The position numbers and the translations under genes were made by a program. Shown one piece after another: positions 27,218-35,307 of a DNA stretch of 64,000 bases. The stretch comes from Streptomyces mobaraensis NBRC 13819 = DSM 40847 (GTDB taxonomy: Bacteria > Actinomycetota > Actinomycetes > Streptomycetales > Streptomycetaceae). The DNA lies in the NCBI RefSeq assembly GCF_017916255.1, contig NZ_CP072827.1, positions 248,001 through 312,000 on the forward strand, given 5' to 3'. A model generated the notes under the pieces. It searched no databases. It saw nothing but the letters and a program-made list of their open reading frames with translations, and was not told the origin of the DNA. Position 1 is the first letter of the stretch, and each line of letters begins with the position of its first letter.

Positions 27218-27418
27218 TCACCGGCGCCGGCGCCGGTCGCGCACGGCGTTCCGGAGCCCGTCCCGCAGCCTCCGGGCCGTCGGGGCGCTCGCGGTGACGA
27301 GCAGCCCGGAGAGCAGGTTGCCCAACAGGTCGTGGGTGATGAAGTCGTACACGGCGGTCCGGCGCGCGTCGGCCGTGCCGGACCGCGCGCCGTGCTCCTT
27401 CGCGTACGCCGAGGCCAC
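27218..27418 (-). CDS. Small hypothetical protein, 66 aa
   Basis: A GTG-initiated frame giving VASAYAKEHGARSGTADARR, then TAVYDFITHDLLGNLLSGLL and a basic C-terminus. The middle forms an amphipathic or short membrane helix, unlike the Arg/Pro shadows in other frames. The ribosome binding site is poor, and I do not recognise a family. It lies between the methyltransferase and LCP genes on the same strand. The surrounding 27419-27626 shows nothing else. Confidence 0.45.
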   Translation of the reverse strand: MASAYAKEHGARSGTADARRTAVYDFITHDLLGNLLSGLLVTASAPTARRLRDGLRNAVRDRRRRR

Positions 27419-27626
27419 CGACGTCCGGCACCATCCCCCCGGCTACCGGCGTCGTGCGAGGCCGCCGCGCCCCGCCGCCCTCGCGGGCGGTCCGGGTACA
27501 GACGGTCCGGTACCGCCGTCCAGTCTGCACCGGCGCGGGGCGGAGGGGAAGCGGGCGAACGAGCGCGAACGCGTCCGGGAGGCAAGGGCGTTCGGGCACG
27601 GGGTACGGACGGGATACGGCCCTCGG

Positions 27627-29156
27627 TCACCCGTAGGAGATGTGCGAGCAGATGTCGTCGTCGGCGGAGCGGGCCTCGTCGGTCACGCGGGAGGGCACGG
27701 TGGAAGGTGTCCGCGCGGAGGGCGAGGGGGTGTCCGGTCCCGGGTGGGAGGCGTAGGAGGTACCCAGGGTGACGTCGATCCCCGGTGTGGCAGCGGAGCG
27801 CAGTTCGGCGTCCGGGAAGCGGTCGGCAACGGTCCGCGCGCGGTCCTGGAGGCCCGGGCCGTAGGTGACGACGGTCTTCCGCTCGCGGGAGGGCGCGTCG
27901 CCGGTGCCGGTGACCGTGAAGCCCGCGGTCCGCAGCTCGCCGGCGGCCTTGGCGGCCAGACCAGGGACGTTCGTCCCGTTGTGGACGCCGACGCTGATGC
28001 CGGCGCCGGAGGTGGGCGAGGGCGAGGGCTTCGGTCTCCCGCCGCCGGTCTCCTCGCCGTCGAGGGTGCGGTCGTGCCGCAGCGCGTCCCACAGGGCGTC
28101 GGCGTCGGGCTGGACGATCGCCACCCGGTTGCCCTGGTAACGCCAGGGCAGGGTGACGAACTTGGTCTCGTGCAGGTCCACGTTCTTGAGCGACATGGCG
28201 AAGGAGAGCAGCTTCCGGGCCGAGTCGAGGCCCGGGTCGACGGTGAGGGAGCGGGTGGCGGCGTCGGCCAGCGGCAGCAGGGTGGTGGGGTCGAAGCCCT
28301 CGCCCTTCACCTTTTTGATGAGGGCGCCGACGAAAGCCTGTTGACGCCGGATCCGGCCGATGTCGGACCCGTCGCCCAGGCCGTGCCGCAACCGCACGTA
28401 GTCCAGGGCCTTCTGCCCGGACACGGTCTGCGGTCCCTTGGCGAAGATGCGCTCGCCGCGCGATCCGCGGTGGGGGTTGAGGTCCCCTTCGTAGACGTCG
28501 CCGGGCAGGCACACCCGTACGCCTCCGACGGCCGAGGTCATCGCCGCGAATCCGGCGAAGTCGACGACGACGGTGTGGTCGACGCGCAGGCCGGTGAGCT
28601 TCTCCACCACGTTCTGGGTGCAGGCGGGGTTGCCCTTGGCCGTGAGTCCCACGGAGAAGGCGGAGTTGAACATGGCGCCGGACTTCGGCTCGGTCCACGT
28701 CCCGTCCGGGAGGCGGCAGGGCGGGATGTCGACCAGGGTGTCCCGGGGGATGGACACGGCGACGGCGTGCCGCCGGTCGGCGTAGACGTGCAGGAGGAAC
28801 GCGGTGTCGGAGCGACCGACGTCCCCTTCTCCCCCGCCGAGCGCGCTGTTGGCCCCGGAGCGCGAGTCCGAGCCGATGACGAGGACGTTCCGGCCGCCCT
28901 GCCCTCCTGCGGGGCGGTTCTTGGACAGCCCTCCGGCGTCGAAGCTGTCGATGTTGCCGTCGAGCCGGCAGTAGAACCACACGCCTCCCGCCAGCAGCAG
29001 GAGGACGCAGGCCGTGGCGGCGACCGCGAGGACGCGTATGCGGCCGCGCCGCCGCCGCTTCAGCCGCGTGGTCCGCCGGCTCGGGCGTGTGATCCGTCGA
29101 CTCGGGTGTGCGGTCCGTCGGCCGCCGGGACGCTCGGCACCCGTGGCGCGTGTCAT
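27627..29156 (-). CDS. LytR-CpsA-Psr (LCP) family cell-wall polymer ligase with LytR_C domain
   Basis: A 509-aa protein. The basic cytoplasmic tail (residues 1-40) and one membrane helix (about 41-62, RIRVLAVAATACVLLLLAGG) place the rest outside. The LCP domain has VLVIGSDSRSG and GRSDTAFLLHVYADRR (pyrophosphate-binding Arg/Asp), VSIPRDTLVDIP, and YVRLRHGLGDGSDIGRIRRQ. A C-terminal LytR_C domain follows (ISVGVHNGTNVPGLAAKAA). LCP enzymes transfer undecaprenyl-linked glycopolymers to peptidoglycan or proteins. The ATG at 29156 has GAAGG about eight bases upstream. A 17-bp element shared with the terD promoter lies 30-46 bp upstream. Confidence 0.9.
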   Translation of the reverse strand: MTRATGAERPGGRRTAHPSRRITRPSRRTTRLKRRRRGRIRVLAVAATACVLLLLAGGVWFYCRLDGNIDSFDAGGLSKNRPAGGQGGRNVLVIGSDSRSGANSALGGGEGDVGRSDTAFLLHVYADRRHAVAVSIPRDTLVDIPPCRLPDGTWTEPKSGAMFNSAFSVGLTAKGNPACTQNVVEKLTGLRVDHTVVVDFAGFAAMTSAVGGVRVCLPGDVYEGDLNPHRGSRGERIFAKGPQTVSGQKALDYVRLRHGLGDGSDIGRIRRQQAFVGALIKKVKGEGFDPTTLLPLADAATRSLTVDPGLDSARKLLSFAMSLKNVDLHETKFVTLPWRYQGNRVAIVQPDADALWDALRHDRTLDGEETGGGRPKPSPSPTSGAGISVGVHNGTNVPGLAAKAAGELRTAGFTVTGTGDAPSRERKTVVTYGPGLQDRARTVADRFPDAELRSAATPGIDVTLGTSYASHPGPDTPSPSARTPSTVPSRVTDEARSADDDICSHISYG

Positions 29157-29185
29157 ACGCACACCTTCATCCGCTTCATCCGCAT

Positions 29186-29202
29186 TTTCATGGTTGCGCA
29201 AT
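29186..29202 (-). promoter_or_regulatory. TTGCGCAA-centred element upstream of the LCP gene
   Basis: On the minus strand this reads ATTGCGCAACCATGAAA. It matches 16 of 17 bases of the element at 30070-30086 upstream of terD, and contains the palindrome TTGCGCAA. It lies in an A/T-richer pocket, 30-46 bp before the LCP start, in a promoter-like position. Confidence 0.5.
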
Positions 29203-29340
29203 ATAGCAAGTATGAATGACGGCGCGACCGGGCGGCGCCCGGGCCGGGTGCGCGCCACCGCACGGCGGCCGTACGGGACTTCGGCGGGCCGCCCGATGGG
29301 TAGGAACTTCCGGGGCGGGCCGCTCCCCGGCCTCGCGCCC

Positions 29341-29400
29341 GCCTCTCCCTCGCTCTCCCCTCGCCCTCCCCTCGCTCCCGCCCCCGCCCCGCTCCCGCCC
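29341..29400 (+). repeat. Polypyrimidine low-complexity tract
   Basis: A nearly pure C/T stretch with repeated CTCCC and GCTC groups, just upstream of the start region of the 195-aa membrane protein gene. No gene is encoded by it. Confidence 0.6.
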
Positions 29401-29422
29401 GCCGTGACGACGAGGACCGTGC

Positions 29423-30010
29423 ATGCCGAGCGCCGACCCCACGCGGACCGAAGACCGAGCCGACTTCGAAGACGTCCTTGAACAGGGCCTGAGTTCGCCG
29501 CGGATCGCCGAGGCGCTCCGGACCACGACCGCCGTCTCCGCCGACCGGCTGCGCGACTGGGCGCTGGAGTCCCGCGCGTCGATCGCCGCCGCCGCGATCC
29601 CCGAGTACCGCGCCTACCTGGAGGCCCGAGCGTCGCGCCGGCGCGACGGGCCGTCGCCGCTCGGGAACGGGCTGGGCGCGCTGGCCGTTCTCATCCCGGC
29701 GCTCGCGGCAGCCGCGGCGGCGGTGTTCCTCGTCCTCGGCTACGGCTTCCGCCTCCTCGGCGTCCAGGCCCGGCTCGCCCGCGGACTGCAGGCCGCCGGC
29801 TGGACGGCGGTCGCGGTGGCGACCGCGGCGGTCCTGCTCGGGGTCGTCGCCGTCCTGGTGATCGCGGTTCGCAACCGCACGGCGCGGCCCGCCGCTTCGG
29901 ACGGCGAGCGCGTGGCGGCGGCGCGGGCAGCCTGGCGGCGGGCGCTGCTGGAGCGCGGGGTGCTGCCGTTCCTCCGCCACCAGATCGAGGAGGCGGGCCG
30001 CCCGGAGTGA
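29423..30010 (+). CDS. Membrane protein of unknown function, two TM segments
   Basis: A 195-aa protein. The N-terminal half is helical and charged (residues 1-80, DRADFEDVLEQGL...YRAYLEARASRRR). Two long hydrophobic segments at about 86-112 and 125-150 are joined by a short basic loop, and a charged C-terminal tail follows. Both ends should be cytoplasmic. The ATG at 29423 has GAGGA about six bases upstream. No family recognised. It is divergent from the LCP gene. Confidence 0.7.
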   Translation: MPSADPTRTEDRADFEDVLEQGLSSPRIAEALRTTTAVSADRLRDWALESRASIAAAAIPEYRAYLEARASRRRDGPSPLGNGLGALAVLIPALAAAAAAVFLVLGYGFRLLGVQARLARGLQAAGWTAVAVATAAVLLGVVAVLVIAVRNRTARPAASDGERVAAARAAWRRALLERGVLPFLRHQIEEAGRPE

Positions 30011-30069
30011 ACGGGCCGCCGGCCTTGTGCGCGCACCTTGCCTTCCTGCTCGCATCATTCGGTTTCTTG

Positions 30070-30086
30070 ATTGCGCAACCAGGAAA
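30070..30086 (+). promoter_or_regulatory. TTGCGCAA-centred element upstream of terD
   Basis: ATTGCGCAACCAGGAAA, the second copy of the element found upstream of the LCP gene in the opposite orientation relative to the chromosome but the same orientation relative to its gene. It is followed directly by CTATAGGG, a plausible -10 region, 66 bases before the terD start. Confidence 0.5.
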
Positions 30087-30158
30087 CTATAGGGTCCCAC
30101 CTGGGGATGTCCCCCGTAGCGCCGACTCGACCGATCAACCGTCATCCGGAGGAAGTTC

Positions 30159-30734
30159 ATGGCAGTGACCCTGGCCAAGGGCGGCAACGTCTCGCTGAGC
30201 AAGGAGGCGCCGGGCCTGACCGCCGTCACCGTCGGCCTCGGCTGGGACGTCCGCACCACGACCGGCGCCGACTACGACCTGGACGCCTCCGCCCTGCTGT
30301 GCGACGCCCACGGCAAGGTGCCGTCCGACCAGCACTTCGTCTTCTTCAACAACCTGCGGAGCCCCGAGGGTTCGGTCGTCCACTCCGGCGACAACCTGAC
30401 CGGCGGCGGTGACGGCGACGACGAGCAGATCCAGGTCGACCTGGCCGCCGTCCCGGCCGAGGTCGACAAGATAGTCTTCCCGGTCTCCATCTACGACGCC
30501 GCCCAGCGCGGCCAGAGCTTCGGCCAGGTCCGCAACGCCTTCATCCGCGTGGTGAACCGCGCCGACGGCCGCGAACTCGCCCGGTACGACCTGACGGAGG
30601 ACGCCTCCACCGAAACCGCCATGGTCTTCGGCGAGCTCTACCGCCACGACCCGGAATGGAAGTTCCGCGCCATCGGCCAGGGTTACGCCTCGGGCCTCGC
30701 GGGCATCGCCCAGGACTACGGCGTCAGGGTCTGA
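30159..30734 (+). CDS. terD: TerD-family Ca2+-binding stress protein
   Basis: A 191-aa canonical Ter[41 protein letters not shown] (Ca2+-site Asp residues), [32 protein letters not shown], and a C-terminal [20 protein letters not shown]. It is full length for the family. TerD proteins are linked to tellurite resistance, oxidative stress and, in Streptomyces, differentiation. GGAGGAAG precedes the ATG at 30159. A clear terminator follows, so it is monocistronic, unlike the terZABCDE operons of other bacteria. Confidence 0.93.
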   Translation: MAVTLAKGGNVSLSKEAPGLTAVTVGLGWDVRTTTGADYDLDASALLCDAHGKVPSDQHFVFFNNLRSPEGSVVHSGDNLTGGGDGDDEQIQVDLAAVPAEVDKIVFPVSIYDAAQRGQSFGQVRNAFIRVVNRADGRELARYDLTEDASTETAMVFGELYRHDPEWKFRAIGQGYASGLAGIAQDYGVRV

Positions 30735-30817
30735 GCCGCCGGGCCCCCGAACTCCCGGGCGGGCGCCGCGCCGAACGCCGTCGCGAACGAGCCACCGGCA
30801 CGACCCCCGCCCGGAAC

Positions 30818-30844
30818 GCCGTGACCGGCACGCCCGGTCACGGC
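30818..30844 (+). terminator. terD terminator
   Basis: GCCGTGACCGG (30818-30828) and CCGGTCACGGC (30834-30844), an 11-bp perfect stem with a 5-base loop, followed by CCTTTTCTCG. Its right arm is also the outer end of the left 54-bp island repeat. Confidence 0.85.
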
Positions 30845-30887
30845 CCTTTTCTCGTATGGCTGCCGCCACCCGGCAAGTAGCGCTGAG
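30834..30887 (-). repeat. Left copy of a 54-bp inverted repeat bounding a 4.4-kb island
   Basis: Read on the minus strand, this matches 35241-35294 on the plus strand at 49 of 54 positions without gaps, including a 14-base exact run (CGGGTGGCGGCAGC). A weaker match continues inward to about 30905. The pair is in inverted orientation, as expected for ends of a transposon-like element or for recombination sites. The element family is not recognised. Confidence 0.85.
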
Positions 30888-30905
30888 CAGCCGTCGCAAC
30901 GTTCT

Positions 30906-31265
30906 GTGCCACAGCTTGACTCCCTCGCCGAGGCCGGGGTGACGCGCGTCTCCCCGGGGAAGGTCTCCACCCGCGCCACCCGGCGCCCCGAGTTGGAGGC
31001 CGCCGTGAGGCTCGCCGGCGAACGGCAGGGCTCCCACCACCCCTCCGGCATCGTGTTCACTGTGCTCGCTGCGGTGTCCGGGAAGGAGCGCGAGTACATC
31101 CGCGACCGCACTCTCGAAGGGCACGATTCCGCGCGCAAGCGCGGCAAGGCCATCGGCGGCGCGGGCGTCACAGACGAGTCGATTGCGGCCAGGGTTTCCG
31201 GCCCCCGCCCCGCACCAGGAGCACCCACTGCCCAGCCGACGGGCCGCTGGGCAGGCTCGGTCTGA
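30906..31265 (+). pseudogene. Decayed serine recombinase (resolvase/invertase) gene
   Basis: The frame encodes QLDSLAEAGVTRVSPGKVST and RATRRPELEAAV, then HHPSGIVFTVLAAVSGKERE and YIRDRTLEGHDSARKRGK. These are two halves of a Pin/Tn3-resolvase-type catalytic domain. The N-terminal segment with the nucleophilic serine is missing. About 40 residues between the two halves have been deleted in frame, and the HTH is replaced by unrelated sequence. It cannot be active. Its position just inside the left 54-bp repeat suggests that it once mobilised the island. Confidence 0.75.
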
Positions 31266-31323
31266 ACGACCGTCCGGCTCTGACCGCTCCGGTACGACGC
31301 ATCGACATCCCCGGCCGCTGCTT

Positions 31324-31739
31324 CTACACCCGACCTCCGGCAACCGGGCGCCTGCGGCAGTGACGCGCCCCGTCCACATGGCACGCGTGATCCGGCACGT
31401 CAGGGGACCTGGGCCTCGTCGGAAAGGCCGGACGCGCGCGCAGGGCCTGCAGCAGCACCTCCATGACCAATCGGGATCCGGTACCGCCCGACCCGTAGCG
31501 TCCCCACACCGCCGCGAGTTGGAGTTGCTCGCCGAAGGCCTCACGCAGGCGCAGGGCCAGGGCGGTGATGCGCTGCTTCCAGTCGCCCTCGGGGCGGTAG
31601 CCGTCCATGACCGTCAGCAGGATCCGGTCGGCAACGGCGCGTAGGAGTTCGGTCTGAACGACTCGGCGTCGCTCGTGCGCAGCAGTTCCGCCGCCGCGTC
31701 CAGGATCTCTTCGGTCGACGATCGTTTTCGGCCAGTCAT
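31324..31739 (-). pseudogene. TetR-family regulator gene with HTH deletion and frameshift
   Basis: ATG 31739 (GAGAGGGG upstream) starts MTGRKRSSTEEILDAAAELL, a normal TetR N-terminal helix. After about 28 residues the frame is lost. In another frame it resumes as TELLRAVADRILLTVMDGY and WKQRITALALRLREAFGEQL, a typical TetR ligand-binding domain with RYGSGGTGSRLVMEVLLQAL. The missing piece is exactly the recognition helix and following linker, and the C-terminus also degenerates after LLQALRA. It is therefore a pseudogene of a regulator that was divergent from the esterase operon. Confidence 0.75.
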
Positions 31740-31777
31740 CTCGCCCCTCTCGCCCGGGCCCAGCCCGATCTATGCAC

Positions 31778-31805
31778 TTGCCGATGCACGCGGTGCGTGC
31801 ATAAT
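31778..31805 (+). promoter_or_regulatory. Esterase-operon promoter with TetR-type operator in the spacer
   Basis: TTGCCG (31778-31783) and CATAAT (31800-31805) are 16 bp apart. The spacer and -10 are filled by the perfect inverted repeat ATGCACGC (31784-31791) and GCGTGCAT (31795-31802). This is the classic arrangement for repression by the adjacent TetR protein, whose gene is now broken. Confidence 0.7.
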
Positions 31806-31869
31806 CGGTGCAACGCCCTGTTCGCCACAACGTCGCACCCGGCATCCGGCCGGGAGGGGAGAAGGAGAC

Positions 31870-32832
31870 ATGAGCGAGCTCACTACCGTGACGCGACCGC
31901 CGGAGCCGGACTTCTCGGTGATAACGACCGAGGAACTGCGCGCCTACCGGGAGGCGGAGAACCGCTTCCGGGCCTCCAGCGCGGCGCGGGCGATGCTCGG
32001 AGAGCCGGACACCGGTGTCGCGATCGACTGGCAGGAGATCGCGCTGCGTGGCCGCGACCTACCGGTCCGGGTCTACCGGCCGGCACCGACGGGAGACGAC
32101 GAAGCCGCAGCCCGAACCGACCTGCCACTGGTGGTCCACGTTCACGGAGGCGGCTTCGTGGGCACGGCGGTTCAGTGCGACTGGACCAACAGCCACCTCG
32201 CCGCGCGGCTGCCCGCGCTCGTCGTCTCGGTCGAGCACCGCCTCCTCGCCCCCGGCGAACCGCTCGCGAACGCCGCCGACGACGGCTGGGACGTACTCCG
32301 GCACGTGGTGCGGCAGGCCGCGCAGTGGGGCGTCGACCCGGCGCGCACGGCCGTCTTCGGTGAGAGCTGCGGCGCGCTGATCAGCGCGCTGACGGCCATC
32401 CGCGCCAGAGAGGCCGGCCTGGAGCTCAAGGCGCAGGTGCTGGTCAACCCCGTAGTCGACGTGACCGGGACGATGTTCGACCACCCCTCGATCGCCGAAT
32501 ACGCATACAGCCCCACCCTGGCCCTGCCGCAACTACGGCTCATCCAGCGGCTCGCCGTCCCGCCGGGAGTCGACGCCCGCACAGTCTCGCCGCTGCACGC
32601 GGACGCCTTGAGCGGGCTCGCCCCGGCGCTCGTGGTCGTGCCCACCCAGGACCCGGTCGCCGACCATGGTCGCCGCTACGCCGAGCGGCTGCGCGAGGCA
32701 GGAACCTCCGTGCGACTTTCCGAATACCCAGGAGCAAAGCACGCGTTCCTCACCCTGCCCGGTGTGGAACCACAGGCCGAGGCAGCCCGGGCGGAGATCC
32801 TCGCGTTCCTCCGCGCGGCCCTGGCGAAGTGA
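31870..32832 (+). CDS. HSL-family alpha/beta hydrolase (esterase)
   Basis: A 320-aa hydrolase. It has the oxyanion motif VHVHGGGFVG, nucleophile elbow FGESCGAL, acid region VVVPTQDPVADHG and catalytic His in PGAKHAFLTLPG, all typical of the hormone-sensitive-lipase group of carboxylesterases. It is cytoplasmic (no signal). The ATG at 31870 has GGGGAGAAGGAG upstream. The aldo/keto reductase follows after 10 bp, so the two form an operon under the TetR-type operator. Substrate unknown. Confidence 0.9.
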   Translation: MSELTTVTRPPEPDFSVITTEELRAYREAENRFRASSAARAMLGEPDTGVAIDWQEIALRGRDLPVRVYRPAPTGDDEAAARTDLPLVVHVHGGGFVGTAVQCDWTNSHLAARLPALVVSVEHRLLAPGEPLANAADDGWDVLRHVVRQAAQWGVDPARTAVFGESCGALISALTAIRAREAGLELKAQVLVNPVVDVTGTMFDHPSIAEYAYSPTLALPQLRLIQRLAVPPGVDARTVSPLHADALSGLAPALVVVPTQDPVADHGRRYAERLREAGTSVRLSEYPGAKHAFLTLPGVEPQAEAARAEILAFLRAALAK

Positions 32833-32842
32833 CGGAGGAACG

Positions 32843-33820
32843 ATGCACCGCACCCTTGGACCCAACGGCCCGGCAATCTCCCGACTCGGTCTCGGCTGCA
32901 TGAGCATGACCGGCATCTACGGCCCCACTGACCCGCGCGAGGCTGCGGCCACCCTGCTGGAGGCCCTCGATTCGGGCGTCATCATGTTCGACACCGGCGA
33001 CTTCTACGGCGACGGAGCAAACGAGATACTCCTCGGCCGGACCCTCGCACCGCACCGCGACCGCGTCGTGCTGGCCACCAAGACCGGCGTCCGCCGCACT
33101 GCCGAAGGCCTGGTCCCCGCCGGCTCGCCCGACGATCTGCGGCGTGCCTGCGAAGCCTCGTTGCGCCGGCTGCGCACCGATCACATCGACCTGTACTACC
33201 TCGCCCGCATCGACCCGGCCGTCCCCGTCGAGGAGTCCGTCGGCGCCCTGGCCGACCTGGTCGCCGAGGGCAAGGTGAGCCACATCGGCCTGTCCGAAGT
33301 CTCGGCCGCCACCCTCCGCCGCGCCCACGCCATCCATCCGATCAGCGCCGTCCAGACCGAGTACTCGCTGTGGGAACGCCACGTCGAAACCGACATCCTG
33401 CCCACGATCCGCAGTCTCGGCACCACCCTGATCGCCTACAGCCCTCTCGGCCGCGGCCTGCTCACCGGGGCCGTCCGCGCCACCACGCGCTACGAACCCG
33501 GCGACTTCCGCGCCACTGCCCCCCGCTACAACGGCGACGGCCTCAAGGCCAACCTGGCCATCGTCGACGCCATCACCCACCTCGCCGCCACCAAGAGCGC
33601 CACCCCCGCCCAGATCGCCCTCGCCTGGCTCCTCAGCCGCGGCGACGACGTCATCCCCATCCCCGGCAGCTCCCGCCGCCCCCACCTGCGCGACAACCTG
33701 GCCGCCCTCGACCTGCACCTGACCGCCACCGACCTCGGCGACATCGACGCCGCCGTCCCCGACACCGGGGCCAAGGGGGCCCGATACAGCGACCACGGCA
33801 TCGCCCTGATCGACCAATGA
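32843..33820 (+). CDS. Aldo/keto reductase lacking the catalytic histidine
   Basis: A 325-aa AKR of the YajO/YhdN-like group. The (beta/alpha)8 landmarks are present: FDTGDFYGDGANE gives Asp50 and Tyr55, and VLATKTGVRR gives Lys80. The usual LYYLHRVDP reads LYYLARIDP, so the fourth tetrad residue is Ala121 (codon GCC), not His. NADPH-binding elements YSPLGRGLLTG and PIPGSSRRPHLRDNL are intact. The enzyme may have low or altered activity, or the His may be unnecessary for its substrate. GGAGGAACG precedes the ATG at 32843. Confidence 0.88.
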   Translation: MHRTLGPNGPAISRLGLGCMSMTGIYGPTDPREAAATLLEALDSGVIMFDTGDFYGDGANEILLGRTLAPHRDRVVLATKTGVRRTAEGLVPAGSPDDLRRACEASLRRLRTDHIDLYYLARIDPAVPVEESVGALADLVAEGKVSHIGLSEVSAATLRRAHAIHPISAVQTEYSLWERHVETDILPTIRSLGTTLIAYSPLGRGLLTGAVRATTRYEPGDFRATAPRYNGDGLKANLAIVDAITHLAATKSATPAQIALAWLLSRGDDVIPIPGSSRRPHLRDNLAALDLHLTATDLGDIDAAVPDTGAKGARYSDHGIALIDQ

Positions 33821-33924
33821 GCAGAGAAGCACCCTGATGACGAAACCACCCCATGCACGAGCACCGCTCGGCGTGGGCACTGACCAGATGCGCCTCGATC
33901 GGCGCCTGAGGGACAGGAGCAGTC

Positions 33925-35070
33925 ATGTTCGACGACCTTGACCTTTCGTTGCCGGCCCGTCGCCCCGGAGCGAAGTGGAGCCGGGCCGAGCCGGGTGTGC
34001 TGCCGGCATGGATCGCGGAGATGGACTTCCCGCCGGCCCCCGCCGTGCAGGAGGCCCTCATTCGGTGTGTTCACGAGGAACTGGGATACCCCTCGTGGGA
34101 CGGGCACCCCGAGCAGATCCCCCTGCGGGGCGCCTTCGCCGAGCGCATGCGCGAACGCCACGGCTGGGTGCTCGACCCAGGCCACGTCCGGGAGTTCACC
34201 GACATCAACCAGGGTCTCCAGGCCGTCCTGCGCGTCGCCACGCGCCCCGGCGACGGCGTCGCCCTGCACACTCCGGCATACCCGCCCTTCCTGAAAACGG
34301 TGACGGGCATGGAGCGGCGCCTGCACCCCGTCCCGTACATCCTTCAGGACGAAGGCTGGGTCTTCGACGCCGAACGGCTCGACCGGGAGCTGGCCGACAG
34401 CGGCTGCCGGGTGCTGCTGCTGGTGAACCCGCACAACCCGACCGGGCGCGTGCTGCGCCGCCAGGAACTGGAGACGATCGCCGAACTGGCCCTGCGCCAC
34501 GACCTGCTGGTCATATCCGACGAGATCCATTCCGACCTCGTGCACAGCCCGCACCGGCACATCCCCTTCGCCTCCCTGTCGCCCGAGGCGGCCTCCCGGA
34601 CAGTGACTCTGACCTCCGCGACCAAGGCGTTCAACGTGCCGGGGGTACGCTGCGCCGTCGCGCACATCGGCGCGGCCGATGTGCGCGCGGCCCTTTCGGT
34701 CCCGACCCATCTGTACGGCGAGCCCAACACCTTCGGCGTGGCCGCCACCTTGGCGGCCTGGCGGGATGGTGACTCCTGGCTGTCACAGCTGCGGCCGGTC
34801 CTGGACCGGAACGCCGCGCGAGTGCGTGAAGGGCTGCCGCGCGGCATCGGATACCGCGTCCCGGAGGCCGGCTTCCTCGCCTGGCTGGACTGCCGCGCCC
34901 TCGATCTCCCCACCGACCCGCACACATTCTTTCTGGAGAAAGCCCGTGTCCTGCTGAATGACGGCCGGACCTTCGGTCCTGACGGCGAGGGCTTCGTCAG
35001 GCTCAACTTCGGTACGTCACCGGACCTCCTGCGGGACATCCTGGGCCGTATGCGCGAGGCCGTGGGCTGA
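33925..35070 (+). CDS. PatB/MalY-type PLP-dependent aminotransferase / C-S lyase
   Basis: A 381-aa fold-type I PLP enzyme. Signs are LPAWIAEMDFPPAP, substrate loop YPSWDGHPEQIP, LLLVNPHNPTGRVL, SDEIHSDLVH and the Schiff-base lysine in LTSATKAFNVPG. The overall pattern matches PatB/MalY cystathionine-beta-lyase-like aminotransferases, which cleave C-S bonds or transaminate. GGAGCAGTC precedes the ATG at 33925. It lies 104 bp after the reductase on the same strand, inside the repeat-bounded island, and may be part of the same transcript. Confidence 0.87.
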   Translation: MFDDLDLSLPARRPGAKWSRAEPGVLPAWIAEMDFPPAPAVQEALIRCVHEELGYPSWDGHPEQIPLRGAFAERMRERHGWVLDPGHVREFTDINQGLQAVLRVATRPGDGVALHTPAYPPFLKTVTGMERRLHPVPYILQDEGWVFDAERLDRELADSGCRVLLLVNPHNPTGRVLRRQELETIAELALRHDLLVISDEIHSDLVHSPHRHIPFASLSPEAASRTVTLTSATKAFNVPGVRCAVAHIGAADVRAALSVPTHLYGEPNTFGVAATLAAWRDGDSWLSQLRPVLDRNAARVREGLPRGIGYRVPEAGFLAWLDCRALDLPTDPHTFFLEKARVLLNDGRTFGPDGEGFVRLNFGTSPDLLRDILGRMREAVG

Positions 35071-35169
35071 CGGCGTTCTCAGGCCGAACCGGCCGCGGTC
35101 GCCCACGCGAGTCGTCATCGGTCTCGCGGGCGGGGCGATCCGCTGCCCGCCTTGCGCTGCACCGCAGTC

Positions 35170-35186
35170 GATGTGGTCACCACATC
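35170..35186 (+). promoter_or_regulatory. Near-perfect palindrome at the island's right end
   Basis: GATGTGGT and ACCACATC flank a single C, giving an 8-bp inverted repeat. It lies 55 bp inside the right 54-bp repeat, in a 170-bp gap without genes. Operator or structural element; role unknown. Confidence 0.5.
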
Positions 35187-35240
35187 CTGGCGAGTGAGCC
35201 CCTGAGTGGCGTGAAGATCCAGATCGTTGCCAGATGATTA

Positions 35241-35294
35241 CTCAGCGCTCCTTGTCGGGTGGCGGCAGCTATACGAGAACAGGGCCGTCACCGG
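35241..35294 (+). repeat. Right copy of the 54-bp inverted repeat
   Basis: Inverted partner of 30834-30887 (49/54 identical). It ends 13 bases before the start codon of the HD-domain gene, so the element edge abuts that gene's translation start. An open frame runs through the repeat into the HD gene, but without a ribosome binding site. Confidence 0.85.
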
Positions 35295-35307
35295 TAACGT
35301 CACCGGG

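Noticed and set aside
27168..27599. Longer N-terminus for the methyltransferase
   Set aside because: The extension is Arg/Pro-rich without folding signals, and motif I already lies at the expected distance from ATG 27167.
32843..33820. Calling the reductase a pseudogene because of the missing His
   Set aside because: The frame, cofactor motifs and three of four tetrad residues are intact, so a changed activity is as likely as loss.
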